Virus record (IMG/VR): IMGVR_UViG_3300032304_001022
Location: 1 to 35,304 of that record
Source: a virus
Direction: 5' to 3' (one strand)
DNA: 35,304 nucleotides
Of this stretch, positions 9,388 through 17,895 are shown in pieces (positions within the stretch are counted from its first letter, which is position 1; the number at the start of each line of letters is the position of its first letter). The position numbers and the translations under genes were made by a program. The notes under the pieces are model-generated. The model did not search any database, was not told the DNA's origin, and saw only the letters and a list, made by a program, of their open reading frames with translations.

Positions 9388-10470
9388 TTAAATTCTTATA
9401 GGTTCAGCATCTTCTAATAAGAAATACATTGCTTCGTTACCCCAACCTTTACCTTGTGCAGGTTGTTCTTCAAATGTTACCCATAAAGTAGCACCATCTT
9501 CTTTATTATAAGTTAATGTTTTAGTTAATGCATCGTATTTAGTTTCATTACCTGCTACAATAGTTATTTTATCATCTACGAGAGAATTAAACACTATTGT
9601 TGCTGATGAACCATATACATAATCGTTAACTATACCATCGTATAATCTCCAACGTACTACGTGACCAGGATATTGTTTATTATAACTAGTAATCTTACCA
9701 GTAGGTCTAGTTACTTGTGTATCTATACCATCATAATAAACTTTAGCATCTGCAAGAATAGAACCATCTTCATTCATTGTAAATACAGCTTCAATAGAAG
9801 TATTACAAATTTTATTTAATGGTAATTGAGCTTTTGGAACTATTAAGAAAGTAGTTCTCATATCATATTTCAATTCGTCTTTAGTTTTACCCATTGCTGA
9901 TAATATATCATATAATGCAATCTTAGGATAACTAACAATTGGTTTACTTAATGATGTTCTAGTTTTAATAAACTCTCTACGAACAACAGTAACTAAAGGA
10001 TTTTCACCTAATGTTGGTTCTGGATTACCTTTTGTATCAGATGATAAACCTAAATCAATTACTTTATCAAAGATATAAGTACCATCTAATGTTTCAGTAA
10101 TAGAACTATTAATACCTGTGTACCAATATGTATTACCAGTAAATGGGCCTATTTCAATTGTAGAAAAGAATTTATCTCTACCAAATATTACTTCATCTTC
10201 AGATTCTAGTTTAACTTCTACGTTTCTTGAATGTAATTCCCAATCAAGCATATTTAAAGCATATGTATCAAATGCACTTTTAGATTCTTCAATCTTAAAT
10301 GTATCAATTACTTTTGGTACTGATTTCCCATTGATTCTAGTCATTTGAGTATAATCATGTACTCTTTCTTGTATTAATACCCTACTAGTTCTAGTAGATA
10401 TAATACCATCAAATTTACCAAATGAATCTGGCAATCTTAAATTTCTTAGTGTTTTTTGTAAATTTTCCAT
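9388..10470 (-). CDS. Unrecognised probable structural protein, 360 residues
   Basis: I do not recognise this protein. It is soluble, with a helical N-terminus (about 1-60) and a mainly beta C-terminal two thirds. The last 130 residues, with short beta-type segments such as TSIEAVFTMNEDGSILADAK and TIVFNSLVDDKITIVAG, look like an immunoglobulin- or carbohydrate-binding-type fold, common in phage decoration and fibre proteins. It sits between the lysis cassette and the terminator at 9314-9369, so it is the last gene of its operon. A virion or receptor-contact role is possible but inferred only from composition and position. Confidence 0.6.
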   Translation of the reverse strand: MENLQKTLRNLRLPDSFGKFDGIISTRTSRVLIQERVHDYTQMTRINGKSVPKVIDTFKIEESKSAFDTYALNMLDWELHSRNVEVKLESEDEVIFGRDKFFSTIEIGPFTGNTYWYTGINSSITETLDGTYIFDKVIDLGLSSDTKGNPEPTLGENPLVTVVRREFIKTRTSLSKPIVSYPKIALYDILSAMGKTKDELKYDMRTTFLIVPKAQLPLNKICNTSIEAVFTMNEDGSILADAKVYYDGIDTQVTRPTGKITSYNKQYPGHVVRWRLYDGIVNDYVYGSSATIVFNSLVDDKITIVAGNETKYDALTKTLTYNKEDGATLWVTFEEQPAQGKGWGNEAMYFLLEDAEPIRI

Positions 10471-10471
10471 T

Positions 10472-10963
10472 TTATATTATTGTTATTAAATAAATTACTC
10501 CTCCGATTACAACAATTACTGCTCCTTCTATAATAGCTACATATTTCCAAAACTTTTTCTTTGTTTCAATTCTATCGTTTACTTTTTGTAAACCTTCAAC
10601 ATCCTCATTTAGTTTTTTAATTTCGGATTTTTTAGCTGCTATAGTATCATTCTTAGCAAGTAATTCTTTATCGTATCCCTTTACTACTTTATTAAATGCT
10701 CTATCTGCACTATCTAAAGAGTAAGTAAGTTGTTCAAGAGTTAGGTTACAATCTACAACTTCTAAAAACATTTTGTCTAAATTAACTTCGTATAGTTCGT
10801 TATATTTAAAAACTTCCAGAACTTTTTCTTCTTGATTTTGATTCAAGAATATCCCAGTATCTCCTTGGAATACTATCCTTAGAATTGAGGAGGATTGTCC
10901 AAAGGCTATCACGCTCAACAGCATTAAGGTTAGGGATATTGTTAATTTCTTTAACTTTGTCAT
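10472..10963 (-). CDS. Spanin-like secreted coiled-coil protein with C-terminal membrane anchor
   Basis: A 163-residue protein. Residues 1-23 form a signal peptide ending in AFGQ, a common Bacteroidota signal peptidase I context. A coiled coil spans about 95-137. Residues 141-163 are a transmembrane helix. The gene starts inside the preceding gene in another frame (158-base overlap), the arrangement of lambda Rz/Rz1. Spanins disrupt the outer membrane in the last lysis step. The usual outer-membrane spanin is a lipoprotein, but no Cys lies at the cleavage site, so this differs from both Rz1 and the single-gene u-spanin. The strong signal peptide supports the start chosen. A non-spanin periplasmic coiled-coil protein remains possible. 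Confidence 0.6.
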   Translation of the reverse strand: MTKLKKLTISLTLMLLSVIAFGQSSSILRIVFQGDTGIFLNQNQEEKVLEVFKYNELYEVNLDKMFLEVVDCNLTLEQLTYSLDSADRAFNKVVKGYDKELLAKNDTIAAKKSEIKKLNEDVEGLQKVNDRIETKKKFWKYVAIIEGAVIVVIGGVIYLITII

Positions 10964-11186
10964 TGTTTGTTTTATTAATATTTTTTATTCTCTCACTTTT
11001 TCTTTCTTCGTATTTATCTACTGTCTTTTTACTATTATCTATTACCTCTTCAAATTTTTGCTTATCTGCTTCTAAATCTTGTGGTAATTCTACTATTGTA
11101 GATTTAATAGTGTGGACAATATAAATAACTGCTCCAATTATTAAAAGCCATTTAATTAATTGGTTTAAATCTAGTTTCCTATCCAT
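10806..11186 (-). CDS. Rz-like inner-membrane spanin candidate
   Basis: A 126-residue protein with one N-terminal transmembrane helix (about residues 11-32, IKWLLIIGAVIYIVHTI) and then a highly charged, coiled-coil periplasmic part (about 36-90). This is the topology of Rz-type inner-membrane spanins. It follows the endolysin gene with a 16-base overlap, and the start of the next coiled-coil gene is nested in its 3' end. Gene order (holin-like, membrane, endolysin, Rz-like, nested partner) supports a lysis role. There is no sequence-specific motif, so the call rests on topology and context. Confidence 0.6.
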   Translation of the reverse strand: MDRKLDLNQLIKWLLIIGAVIYIVHTIKSTIVELPQDLEADKQKFEEVIDNSKKTVDKYEERKSERIKNINKTNNDKVKEINNIPNLNAVERDSLWTILLNSKDSIPRRYWDILESKSRRKSSGSF

Positions 11187-11770
11187 CTTGTTATGTGTGT
11201 ATTGTTATTTAAAGGTCTTATTTTTTTACTAGTAAATACGTCTCCTTCTCTAACTATTTCATTTGAGCTATCTGATGTATTACCTTCTGCAGCAATAAAT
11301 GAATCTGTTCTCATAGACATAAGTAAACCAGTGTGACCTATTCCTTTATATCTACTTTTATCTTTTTTAAATTTAAGATATGTGTAAGATACTGCATCAG
11401 CCTTCATTGGTTTTTTTAAAAACTTACCATCTGTGTAGACAACATTCTTTTTATTGTACGATGTTGGAGACCAACCAGTTATACTTGTAGTTACTTCTGA
11501 TAGATTATATATTAATCTAAGAACAAAAGCACACCAAGCGTTTCCAGTTTTCCATCCAGTGTTTCTCATAGCTTGTTCAAACTTTTTGTTTTTAAATCCT
11601 TTATTATTTGGTATTTCTTCTATACCATTAAATGATTCGGCTATTTGAACAGCTATTTCTCTTTTTAATTCAAGGGAATCTCTATACGACTTCCCGTTAA
11701 ATGATACACTAGAATAAGAATTAATAGCATAGCAAAATATAATAAGGGAAACAATAATACTTTTAACCAT
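11171..11770 (-). CDS. Secreted CHAP/NlpC-P60-like endolysin
   Basis: A 199-residue protein with a signal peptide (about 1-20). A papain-like peptidase/amidase domain follows: GNAWCAFV with the likely catalytic Cys at 80, GIGHTGLL with His at 146, and AAEGNTSD with Glu at 162. Such domains cut peptide or amide bonds in peptidoglycan. Domain length and motif spacing fit phage CHAP-type lysins. The signal peptide suggests export by the host Sec system, so release might not need a large holin pore. It sits in the middle of the lysis cassette, overlapping both neighbours. The fold call is good; the exact bond cut is unknown. Confidence 0.78.
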   Translation of the reverse strand: MVKSIIVSLIIFCYAINSYSSVSFNGKSYRDSLELKREIAVQIAESFNGIEEIPNNKGFKNKKFEQAMRNTGWKTGNAWCAFVLRLIYNLSEVTTSITGWSPTSYNKKNVVYTDGKFLKKPMKADAVSYTYLKFKKDKSRYKGIGHTGLLMSMRTDSFIAAEGNTSDSSNEIVREGDVFTSKKIRPLNNNTHITRWIGN

Positions 11771-12057
11771 GGTGGTATTTGTTTAAAATCTTCTTTTATT
11801 GATGAATCCTTAGAGTACCAATATCTAAATATTCCTCTAAAGTTAAAATTTATTGCTAAAGCACTTGCTCCATGAAATAACAATACAATAGCTGATGCTA
11901 AAAATGCTCTATGATACCATTCAGTAGAATAAAATTTATCATTAAAAAATGATTCTTGAAAAATACCATAAAGTACAAAAGTAATAAAACTTAACGGAAT
12001 ACTCCATATAAAATCCCAAAGCTTAAGCTTGTAGATCAGTTTCTTTAATAATTTCAT
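11665..12057 (-). CDS. Multi-pass membrane protein in the lysis cassette
   Basis: A 130-residue protein with three likely transmembrane helices (about 15-33, 48-70 and 98-122) and a basic N-terminus. It overlaps the holin-like gene upstream by 35 bases and the endolysin downstream by 106 bases. The long overlap covers the endolysin's signal-peptide region. Three-helix membrane proteins next to endolysins are often holins or antiholins, so it may set lysis timing with the 106-residue gene. No family motif is recognised. Confidence 0.55.
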   Translation of the reverse strand: MKLLKKLIYKLKLWDFIWSIPLSFITFVLYGIFQESFFNDKFYSTEWYHRAFLASAIVLLFHGASALAINFNFRGIFRYWYSKDSSIKEDFKQIPPWLKVLLFPLLYFAMLLILILVYHLTGSRIEIPLN

Positions 12058-12343
12058 CTCTTTCTAATTCTTTAATTTGTTTCTCTTTTAATTTGTTTTC
12101 TAATTTTTTACCTTTGGTTTCTAATCTATCTTTATAGATACCAAGAAAACCTCTAATAACTAATATAATTGTTAATATACAACCTAAGATTTTACCTATT
12201 CCATCTAAGTAATTAGCTGCTATAACAGCTGCAGCTCCTGCTGTAAATGAATCTAAAATCTGTAGTTTGTACGAATATAAAATTTCTGGAAGGCTCATTT
12301 TAATAATATTGGGATGTTTAATATTTGATTGATTTATTTTCAT
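12023..12343 (-). CDS. Holin-like membrane protein
   Basis: A 106-residue protein with a short polar N-terminus, two closely spaced hydrophobic helices (about 33-49, FTAGAAAVIAANYL, and 52-70, ILGCILTIILVIRGFLGIY) and a highly charged C-terminal tail (72-106). This is the usual build of a small phage holin, which permeabilises the inner membrane to start lysis. The start overlaps the upstream stop as ATGA. A second Met at residue 16 could give a shorter form, as in dual-start holins, but this is speculative. Confidence 0.6.
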   Translation of the reverse strand: MKINQSNIKHPNIIKMSLPEILYSYKLQILDSFTAGAAAVIAANYLDGIGKILGCILTIILVIRGFLGIYKDRLETKGKKLENKLKEKQIKELERDEIIKETDLQA

Positions 12344-12654
12344 AATTGCGGAGGTAATTCTGTTAGTCCTTGAAACTCTGTAAAAGAGTCTCTAGCTATT
12401 CTACGAACATCATTTGCAAAAAAGTTTAAAAATGACATAATTGATTGATTATCCATTGGTAGTATGTAAACTCTACTGACTGCATTTAAACCATCTTCGG
12501 AATAAATAGTAAGTGTTATTTCTCTTGTTTGTAGATTTACACTAACTTCTGTTGGATAACCTATTGGATCTTGTAAATTTATTGTTTGTGTAGGATCGCT
12601 TGTACCTACTGTAACTACACCTTCTTTTTGGAATTTTAATAATATTGGATTCAT
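12340..12654 (-). CDS. Unrecognised 104-residue protein before the lysis cassette
   Basis: A soluble, beta-rich small protein with no recognisable motif. It contains DPTQTINLQDPIGYPTEVSV near residues 20-40 and a helical end (ANDVRRIARDSFTEFQGL). It lies one base after the lectin-like fibre gene and overlaps the holin-like gene as ATGA. It may be a small tail or fibre-associated protein, judged by its fibre neighbours. Confidence 0.55.
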   Translation of the reverse strand: MNPILLKFQKEGVVTVGTSDPTQTINLQDPIGYPTEVSVNLQTREITLTIYSEDGLNAVSRVYILPMDNQSIMSFLNFFANDVRRIARDSFTEFQGLTELPPQL

Positions 12655-12655
12655 T

Positions 12656-13321
12656 TTAATAATGTTTTCTAGTCATTGCATATACTGAGTTTGTAATAGT
12701 TGATTTTGTTGATGCTGCAACTGCTGATGATACTAATCGCCAAGAGTTACCTGTTGTTACAGAATTTGTTTCACCTACATAAAAAGCAGTAGATAAACCA
12801 AATGGTAATTCTGTTGGAAAATGTGGTGAGTAAGATTGATAAATTTGGGAAGTTATAATTGGAAGCCAATCATTAAATCCAAAATAACTTGTTGCTCTTG
12901 AGTTAGCTATGTTATCAATTGTGTTGTTCCAGTTAATTGATGCACCAGCATTTATTGATGTATAAGCATAACCAGTCAAATGATCTATAACATAATTACT
13001 CAAAGCACCAGTAAAATCCATACCAATAGGTCTACCATTAGCGTTACTATTAACACCTAATGAATTAGTAAATCTATTTTTGTTACCAAATGCATTATCA
13101 AACTTTAACTTAAACCAAAAGTTTGTTGTATCAGTATAATCTAAACATTGTATAACAGCAGGGTTTGTTGGATCTCCAGAGAAATTATAAAAACCATTTT
13201 GGTAAGCCCAACCAGTATCACCAGTTCTATAAGCTGTTCTTTGTGTTACATTTGGTCTTTGATATAAAATACCACTTGCAGTAGTTCCTTCTTGTTTAAT
13301 ATTTACGTATATATCACTCAT
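12656..13321 (-). CDS. Probable fibre tip / receptor-contact protein
   Basis: A 221-residue protein rich in Asn, Ser, Thr, Tyr and Trp. The middle contains TSYFGFNDWLPIITSQIYQ (about 143-161), and near the end comes TSNSW-like TGNSWRLVSS. This resembles Lcl/DUF1566-type lectin-like domains found in phage fibres and bacterial surface proteins. It overlaps the tail-fibre gene directly upstream by one base, the usual place for a separate receptor-binding subunit. I judge the lectin-like fold plausible but not certain; another beta-rich fibre domain would fit too. Confidence 0.5.
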   Translation of the reverse strand: MSDIYVNIKQEGTTASGILYQRPNVTQRTAYRTGDTGWAYQNGFYNFSGDPTNPAVIQCLDYTDTTNFWFKLKFDNAFGNKNRFTNSLGVNSNANGRPIGMDFTGALSNYVIDHLTGYAYTSINAGASINWNNTIDNIANSRATSYFGFNDWLPIITSQIYQSYSPHFPTELPFGLSTAFYVGETNSVTTGNSWRLVSSAVAASTKSTITNSVYAMTRKHY

Positions 13322-14355
13322 TATAATGAAATTTTAGAACAATTTAAATTTATAAAACCTATAGAATCTACAGTAATTAACATATCGTCATATGCGTTTA
13401 TTGTAGTACCTAATGTATAAGGACTACCGTTTCTTGTTATTGTAACTGTTAATGTATCTGGATTATCTACAGAATCTATTGTAAATTGATAAGGTAATAT
13501 TAATGGAAAATCTTCTACATCTATAAAATTTAAAGATACGTTGAAATCTTTTAAATATTCATCTATATTATCTAATGCATTTGTTAATGTAGTTCCTGGT
13601 ATAAAATCACTATTATTTGTAATATCATCTGTATCAGAAGGTATTGTTGGTTTATTTAATATAAACTCTGGTGAAAAAGCATCTGCAGCATTCCAATCTG
13701 ATTGAATTTGATTTACAACAGGATTTAATGGATCTGAGTTATCAACAATATCACCAGTAACAGATTCTAATCCACCACCAGAAGAAGATACAGTTATCCA
13801 AGATAAATTACCTGAACCATCTGTAGCAAGTACTTCACCTAAAGAACCTGCTGTTGTAGGTAATCTTAAATTATAACTAGTAGTTACATTTATAGGACTT
13901 GATATACCTATATAGTTTGTATTATCAGCATCAAAAAATCTTAACTGAAGGTTGTCTTGTAGTCTTACAACATTACCAAAAATATTTAAACTTTCAGTGT
14001 TGAATTCTAAATTTACTAAATTATCAATTGTTAAATCAAAACCATCAGCATCATGTGTTCTATTAGCTGTAAAGGTTAAATTTGTATTAGCAAAGTTAGT
14101 ATCTGTAAATCCTTCTGCTATAATAGTAATTGGATCTTCATCAGTTCCTGTACCACCTATTGTTACTCCATCTGTTACAACAGAAGAAATAAAAGGTAAT
14201 GTATCACCTAATTCAGCAGTTAAAAACTCTTGTAGATCAGATAATGTAACACGTCTTCCTAAATCATCTAAAAGAGGATTAAGAATTATTTCAAAGTTAG
14301 GTTGGAGTTCCTCCTTCCAATAATCATATGCGGGGTAATAAACCTTATGTGCCAT
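13321..14355 (-). CDS. Tail fibre protein
   Basis: A 344-residue protein with features of phage fibres. An N-terminal attachment-like part (1-60, PAYDYWKEELQPNFEIILNP) is followed by a Thr/Asn/Asp-rich beta shaft. It contains LPTTAGSLGEVLATDGSGNL (about 165-184), a common fibre repeat. Further on, QSDWNAADAFSPEFILNKP (about 219-237) is typical of many phage fibre shafts. The N-terminus likely docks to the virion and the rest reaches the host surface with the product of the next gene. Length is short for a complete fibre, consistent with a fibre built from several gene products. Confidence 0.7.
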   Translation of the reverse strand: MAHKVYYPAYDYWKEELQPNFEIILNPLLDDLGRRVTLSDLQEFLTAELGDTLPFISSVVTDGVTIGGTGTDEDPITIIAEGFTDTNFANTNLTFTANRTHDADGFDLTIDNLVNLEFNTESLNIFGNVVRLQDNLQLRFFDADNTNYIGISSPINVTTSYNLRLPTTAGSLGEVLATDGSGNLSWITVSSSGGGLESVTGDIVDNSDPLNPVVNQIQSDWNAADAFSPEFILNKPTIPSDTDDITNNSDFIPGTTLTNALDNIDEYLKDFNVSLNFIDVEDFPLILPYQFTIDSVDNPDTLTVTITRNGSPYTLGTTINAYDDMLITVDSIGFINLNCSKISL

Positions 14356-14591
14356 TATCTAAGTATTTTTTGAGTTATTACTATTAAATTACAAATTTCA
14401 TCTTCTGTAAGACAACTACAATTATTATAATAATTTTCTATTTCTTCTATAAAGAAAGTAGACATTGAGAGGTTATTTTCCATTTTAGTACATTCAGCAC
14501 CTATAGAAAGTTTTTTAATTAACTTTTTATAATAGTTCTTATGAATATACCAAAGATAACCTATATTATTTAAAAGAGTTGCGTCAGTCAT
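14355..14591 (-). CDS. Unrecognised 78-residue protein between fibre genes
   Basis: A small helical protein, basic in the first half, with four Cys residues, two in NNCSCLTEDEIC. It overlaps the collagen-like gene and the tail fibre gene by one base each, so it is co-translated with them. It could be an assembly factor or small structural component; no family is recognised. Confidence 0.55.
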   Translation of the reverse strand: MTDATLLNNIGYLWYIHKNYYKKLIKKLSIGAECTKMENNLSMSTFFIEEIENYYNNCSCLTEDEICNLIVITQKILR

Positions 14592-15295
14592 TATTTTTTA
14601 ATTATTACACTTTCACACTTAACTAAATCAACTGTTACACCAGATGTTATTCCTGCTCCTATTTCTATTTCTGTGTAAAAAGTATTTGTAGTTATATCTG
14701 ATACAGATATAAAACCTTGAACTATAATATTGGAATTTGTATTTGTAGCAGCATTAACCATTTCTTCCCAATGTATAACATAATGTAACGAAGTTGTAGA
14801 TACTCTACTTACTTCAATTGTAACTATTGTTAAACCTTGGTTTAATTTTTGAGAAGTTAATGTGTTATCATTTAATTGAATATTTACTACTTCATCAGCT
14901 GTAGAAGAAGCTTTTAAAACATATACAAATTTAGCACTATCACCATTTACAGATAAAGTATTAATTGGTACAGTTAAAAGTGATTCAGTTATATCACCGA
15001 GGAAACCAGTTGTTTTTTGTGTTATATATGGATCTGTTATAACAGATTGTAAAACATAAGCTTTACTTACATTTGTTAATGCTGTTGAAGCGGTAACTGT
15101 TGATTCATCATCAAAGTTAAATGTAAATACTAAATTAGAACCTACAATTGCAGTATCTATAGAAGCTATAGCAGGTGCATCTACACCATTAATACCGTTT
15201 GTACCATTGGTTCCATTAGTTCCATTTATACCGTTTATATAAGGTAATTCTATTTCTCCTGCGCACCCACATGGGTTATTTGAACATTGACACAT
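14591..15295 (-). CDS. Collagen-like virion fibre protein with Cys-rich N-terminus
   Basis: A 234-residue protein. The first 15 residues are Cys-rich (MCQCSNNPCGCAG). Residues about 21-36 are Gly-X-Y triplets (GINGTNGTNGTNGING), the signature of a collagen-like trimeric stalk. The remainder is a beta-rich C-terminal domain. Collagen-like segments are known in phage tail and head fibres, where they form extended trimers. The Cys-rich start may bond or bind metal with the neighbouring 187-residue protein, which ends in GCGCGC. Head fibre or tail fibre cannot be decided from sequence. Confidence 0.6.
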   Translation of the reverse strand: MCQCSNNPCGCAGEIELPYINGINGTNGTNGTNGINGVDAPAIASIDTAIVGSNLVFTFNFDDESTVTASTALTNVSKAYVLQSVITDPYITQKTTGFLGDITESLLTVPINTLSVNGDSAKFVYVLKASSTADEVVNIQLNDNTLTSQKLNQGLTIVTIEVSRVSTTSLHYVIHWEEMVNAATNTNSNIIVQGFISVSDITTNTFYTEIEIGAGITSGVTVDLVKCESVIIKK

Positions 15296-15310
15296 ATTTT
15301 TATTTATTTT

Positions 15311-15874
15311 TTAACAACCACAACCACATCCTTTTGCACACAATTTTTCTAATGTGTTTAATACAGATAGTGCTGTAGTTAAATCTATTGTTTTTGATGA
15401 TGTATATAAAGCTTTTTCATACATCTTAAGTTTAGTTACTAATTGTAATAATTCTTTATTTTCTAAATCAGAAGCTAATTTAGTAACTTTACTTGATATA
15501 CAACAAGCTACTTCAGGATATAACATTTTTTGTTTACATACAGTAAATGTATCAGTATCTGTTTTTAATGTAGATGTAATTAAATAATTCCCATCTCCTT
15601 GAAATACAAATGGTTCAAAATCAAAAAATCCAGTAACTGGATTATCTATTTGATCTAATACATCTGTTACAGTAGTTACAATGTTACCTTTAGAATCAGT
15701 ATATTTTACAGTAATAGTAGCTTCTGTTAAATCACTCACTAATAAAGTAGCTGCATTATTCCATCCTGTAGGATTATTTACAGAATGATAAACACCTGTA
15801 TTATCATGTACTATTATTTCGTAACCATCTGTAATTGGTTCTAAACAAAAATCAATTTTTTGTATAAATGACAT
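15311..15874 (-). CDS. Conserved phage structural protein with C-terminal Cys cluster
   Basis: A 187-residue protein with a beta-rich N-terminal two thirds (about 1-120), containing the FFDFEPFVFQGDGNY type of segment, and then a helical part (about 128-175). It ends in CAKGCGCGC. Cysteines also occur at CISS and CKQK. I remember proteins of this plan in Bacteroidota phage structural blocks but no function. It opens the gene group after the terminator at 15896-15917 and precedes the collagen-like fibre. A fibre base or capsid-attached protein is a reasonable guess. Confidence 0.55.
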   Translation of the reverse strand: MSFIQKIDFCLEPITDGYEIIVHDNTGVYHSVNNPTGWNNAATLLVSDLTEATITVKYTDSKGNIVTTVTDVLDQIDNPVTGFFDFEPFVFQGDGNYLITSTLKTDTDTFTVCKQKMLYPEVACCISSKVTKLASDLENKELLQLVTKLKMYEKALYTSSKTIDLTTALSVLNTLEKLCAKGCGCGC

Positions 15875-15895
15875 ATTTAAATTATTTTATAAAAT

Positions 15896-15917
15896 AAAGG
15901 GGAGCGAACTCCCCCTT
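15896..15917 (-). terminator. Intrinsic terminator after the 405-residue structural gene
   Basis: On the minus strand GGGGAG-TTCG-CTCCCC forms a perfect 6-bp stem with a UUCG tetraloop, followed by a T-rich stretch (TTTATTTTAT). It lies about 25 bases after the stop at 15940. GC-rich stems are rare in this AT-rich sequence. It likely ends, or partly attenuates, the scaffold-capsid operon so that downstream fibre genes are expressed less. Confidence 0.85.
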
Positions 15918-15939
15918 ATTAGTGAGTAAATTAAAAAGA

Positions 15940-17157
15940 TTAGAAACTATATGAAGCTCCAATAAAGTCACCTAATACGGTGAGAAAGTTCGATGCATTT
16001 GTTGCAGAGGTGTTATTAAACCATACACGAATTGTTTTCCAATTCAATGGTTCTGGGCCAACTGTAACAATTGTAGGATCTGCATATGTAATAGTTACAC
16101 ATCCATATTGTCCACCTGTTTCTGCATAAAGATTTGGTGAATACAAATGATCCTTACGGTATCTGTTACCCATTGAAATATCTGTAAATAGATCTTCAGT
16201 AGCAACTTGCTCATAAGTACCTGAACCAAAATTAGCAGCTTGCGCAGATGAAACTGCGGCTGTACCAAAATTAGTTAGACTAGTTTCCCAGATAGCTTTT
16301 CTGTATTCAATTTTCTTACGAAGATTAAATGTACGAGCTACACCGTTTAACTTAATACCTACAGAAGATGCAGCAGCGTTAGCAGCTGAAATCATTTCAG
16401 TAGTAGTACCAAGTAAGCTAATATCAGCCAAAAGAGGACGATCTAAAGTAAGAATACCTCCACCAGTACCAACAGTTGAAGCTACAACTTTGTAAACTGG
16501 ATCAGTAACAGCAGTACCAACACGGAAGTAATCTCCTGCAGCAATAGCTGTTACAGAAGCGTTAGCTGCAACGTCAGTAATTGTTACATATACTGAACCA
16601 CGATAACCTACTACGGTATCAGCAGCAGCACCTACAGCAGTACCTGCGTTAGATAAAACTACATTCGCTTGAACGTCATTTTCAAAAAGTTTACGTGCTT
16701 GAGCATTTAGGTTTTTAACGATACCGTCTGCTACTTCCAACTTAGTTGTAGTTGCATCTGATACATAAGAACCATGAAGAATACGTTGAGCAGGAAACTC
16801 CTGAGAACGATCACCTGCGGTAAAAGTCATACGAATAATATAGTTATTACTATTGATAGCTTCAAGATCTCCTGATGTACCATTATAACCAATATATGTA
16901 ATTTGCTCAGTTGGAGCTACATATGCTTTAGTTTTAATAGACTTAACCGCTGAGCGTGGTATAATATCTGATCTACGATTGCTTCCACCTTGATGGATTA
17001 CAATAGCGTCAAAAGTATCAGCATCAGTAGTAAGAATCTTGTTAAACTTATTAGCAATACCAATTTCACCAGCAAGCAAATTTTCAGCACGAGTTGCTGA
17101 AGTTGCATTGATGTTTTTTCCAATCAAAGATTGGGTAATGTTTCTTTGTGTTAACAT
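15940..17157 (-). CDS. Abundant structural protein, possibly auxiliary capsid protein
   Basis: A 405-residue soluble protein rich in Ala, Thr, Val and Gly with mixed alpha/beta character and no enzyme motifs. The DNA is visibly less AT-biased than neighbouring genes, as in the major capsid gene, which suggests selection for high expression. It is the last gene before a strong terminator in the capsid operon. Segments such as QEFPAQRILHGSYVSDATTT and GNRYRKDHLYSPNLYAETGG are typical of ordered virion proteins. An abundant decoration or auxiliary capsid role fits best; a tail protein is the alternative. I cannot match it to a named family. Confidence 0.55.
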   Translation of the reverse strand: MLTQRNITQSLIGKNINATSATRAENLLAGEIGIANKFNKILTTDADTFDAIVIHQGGSNRRSDIIPRSAVKSIKTKAYVAPTEQITYIGYNGTSGDLEAINSNNYIIRMTFTAGDRSQEFPAQRILHGSYVSDATTTKLEVADGIVKNLNAQARKLFENDVQANVVLSNAGTAVGAAADTVVGYRGSVYVTITDVAANASVTAIAAGDYFRVGTAVTDPVYKVVASTVGTGGGILTLDRPLLADISLLGTTTEMISAANAAASSVGIKLNGVARTFNLRKKIEYRKAIWETSLTNFGTAAVSSAQAANFGSGTYEQVATEDLFTDISMGNRYRKDHLYSPNLYAETGGQYGCVTITYADPTIVTVGPEPLNWKTIRVWFNNTSATNASNFLTVLGDFIGASYSF

Positions 17158-17184
17158 TTTTTGTTTTTAAATTAAAAATTAAAC

Positions 17185-17895
17185 TTATTTATTATTTATT
17201 TGTACAAAGCTACCTAATCTTCTTTCTTCAGAAGTTTCAAGAGCTAATTTAATAGCTTCATCTACTATTCTTCTGTGAGCAGATTCATGTAACTCGCAAT
17301 CTATATTATTCGATGTATTTACCGAATCTACAACTATTTGATTAGGTTTTTTGATATAACGAACATGATATTCAGTGATTGTATAATTATCACCTTTAAT
17401 TAATTCATGTCTGTTTCTACCATTTACAGTAGTTAGATCTAATCTCCATATTCTTCTACTGTTTGGTTTTTTAAATGGATTATAAGCATTTGCATTGTAT
17501 TCATCATGTGTAATTGGTTCTACATCTTTTCTAATTCTACATGCATCGTTTGTTATAGCCCATTCTGCGATAGTTAACCAGTGGTCTGATGGTAAATCAT
17601 ATATTACTGAATTATCATCGATTTTACCTAGCTGATTTGTAGACACAGAAGTCTTAATTGTACCACTATTATTCACAGAAGGTTGTACTAAATTAGAGAA
17701 ATACTTTTTAGTTTTTTCAGTTTCTTCAAAAGATTCTCTATATTTATTATCAGGATTAATATATGATAATATAAAATTCTCTTGTGCTTTAGTTAAAAAA
17801 TAACTAATTTCACTGTCTTCGTACCCAGGAGCTTCAAGATTGGCTACTTTATCATAGCCAATCAAGAATTCCTTTTTCATTTCGATAGATGTCAT
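17185..17895 (-). CDS. Ring / head-tail connector protein of crAss-like type
   Basis: A 236-residue protein whose start, with GYDKVANLEAPGYEDSEISY then FLTKAQENFILSYI, is the typical N-terminus of a crAss-like ring/tail-tubular protein. The middle contains a WRLDLTT-like beta segment, and a helical C-terminus (HRRIVDEAIKLALETSEE) follows, fitting P22 gp4-like connector folds. It lies downstream of the capsid and 282-residue genes, separate from the two other ring-type genes at 6074-8004. Its start overlaps the preceding stop by one base. It probably sits in the ring stack below the portal. Confidence 0.68.
   Translation of the reverse strand: MTSIEMKKEFLIGYDKVANLEAPGYEDSEISYFLTKAQENFILSYINPDNKYRESFEETEKTKKYFSNLVQPSVNNSGTIKTSVSTNQLGKIDDNSVIYDLPSDHWLTIAEWAITNDACRIRKDVEPITHDEYNANAYNPFKKPNSRRIWRLDLTTVNGRNRHELIKGDNYTITEYHVRYIKKPNQIVVDSVNTSNNIDCELHESAHRRIVDEAIKLALETSEERRLGSFVQINNK

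Noticed and set aside
10806-10963. Frameshift or annotation error explaining the nested start
   Set aside because: The nested frame begins with a clear signal peptide and the outer frame has a sensible charged end, so two true overlapping genes are more likely.
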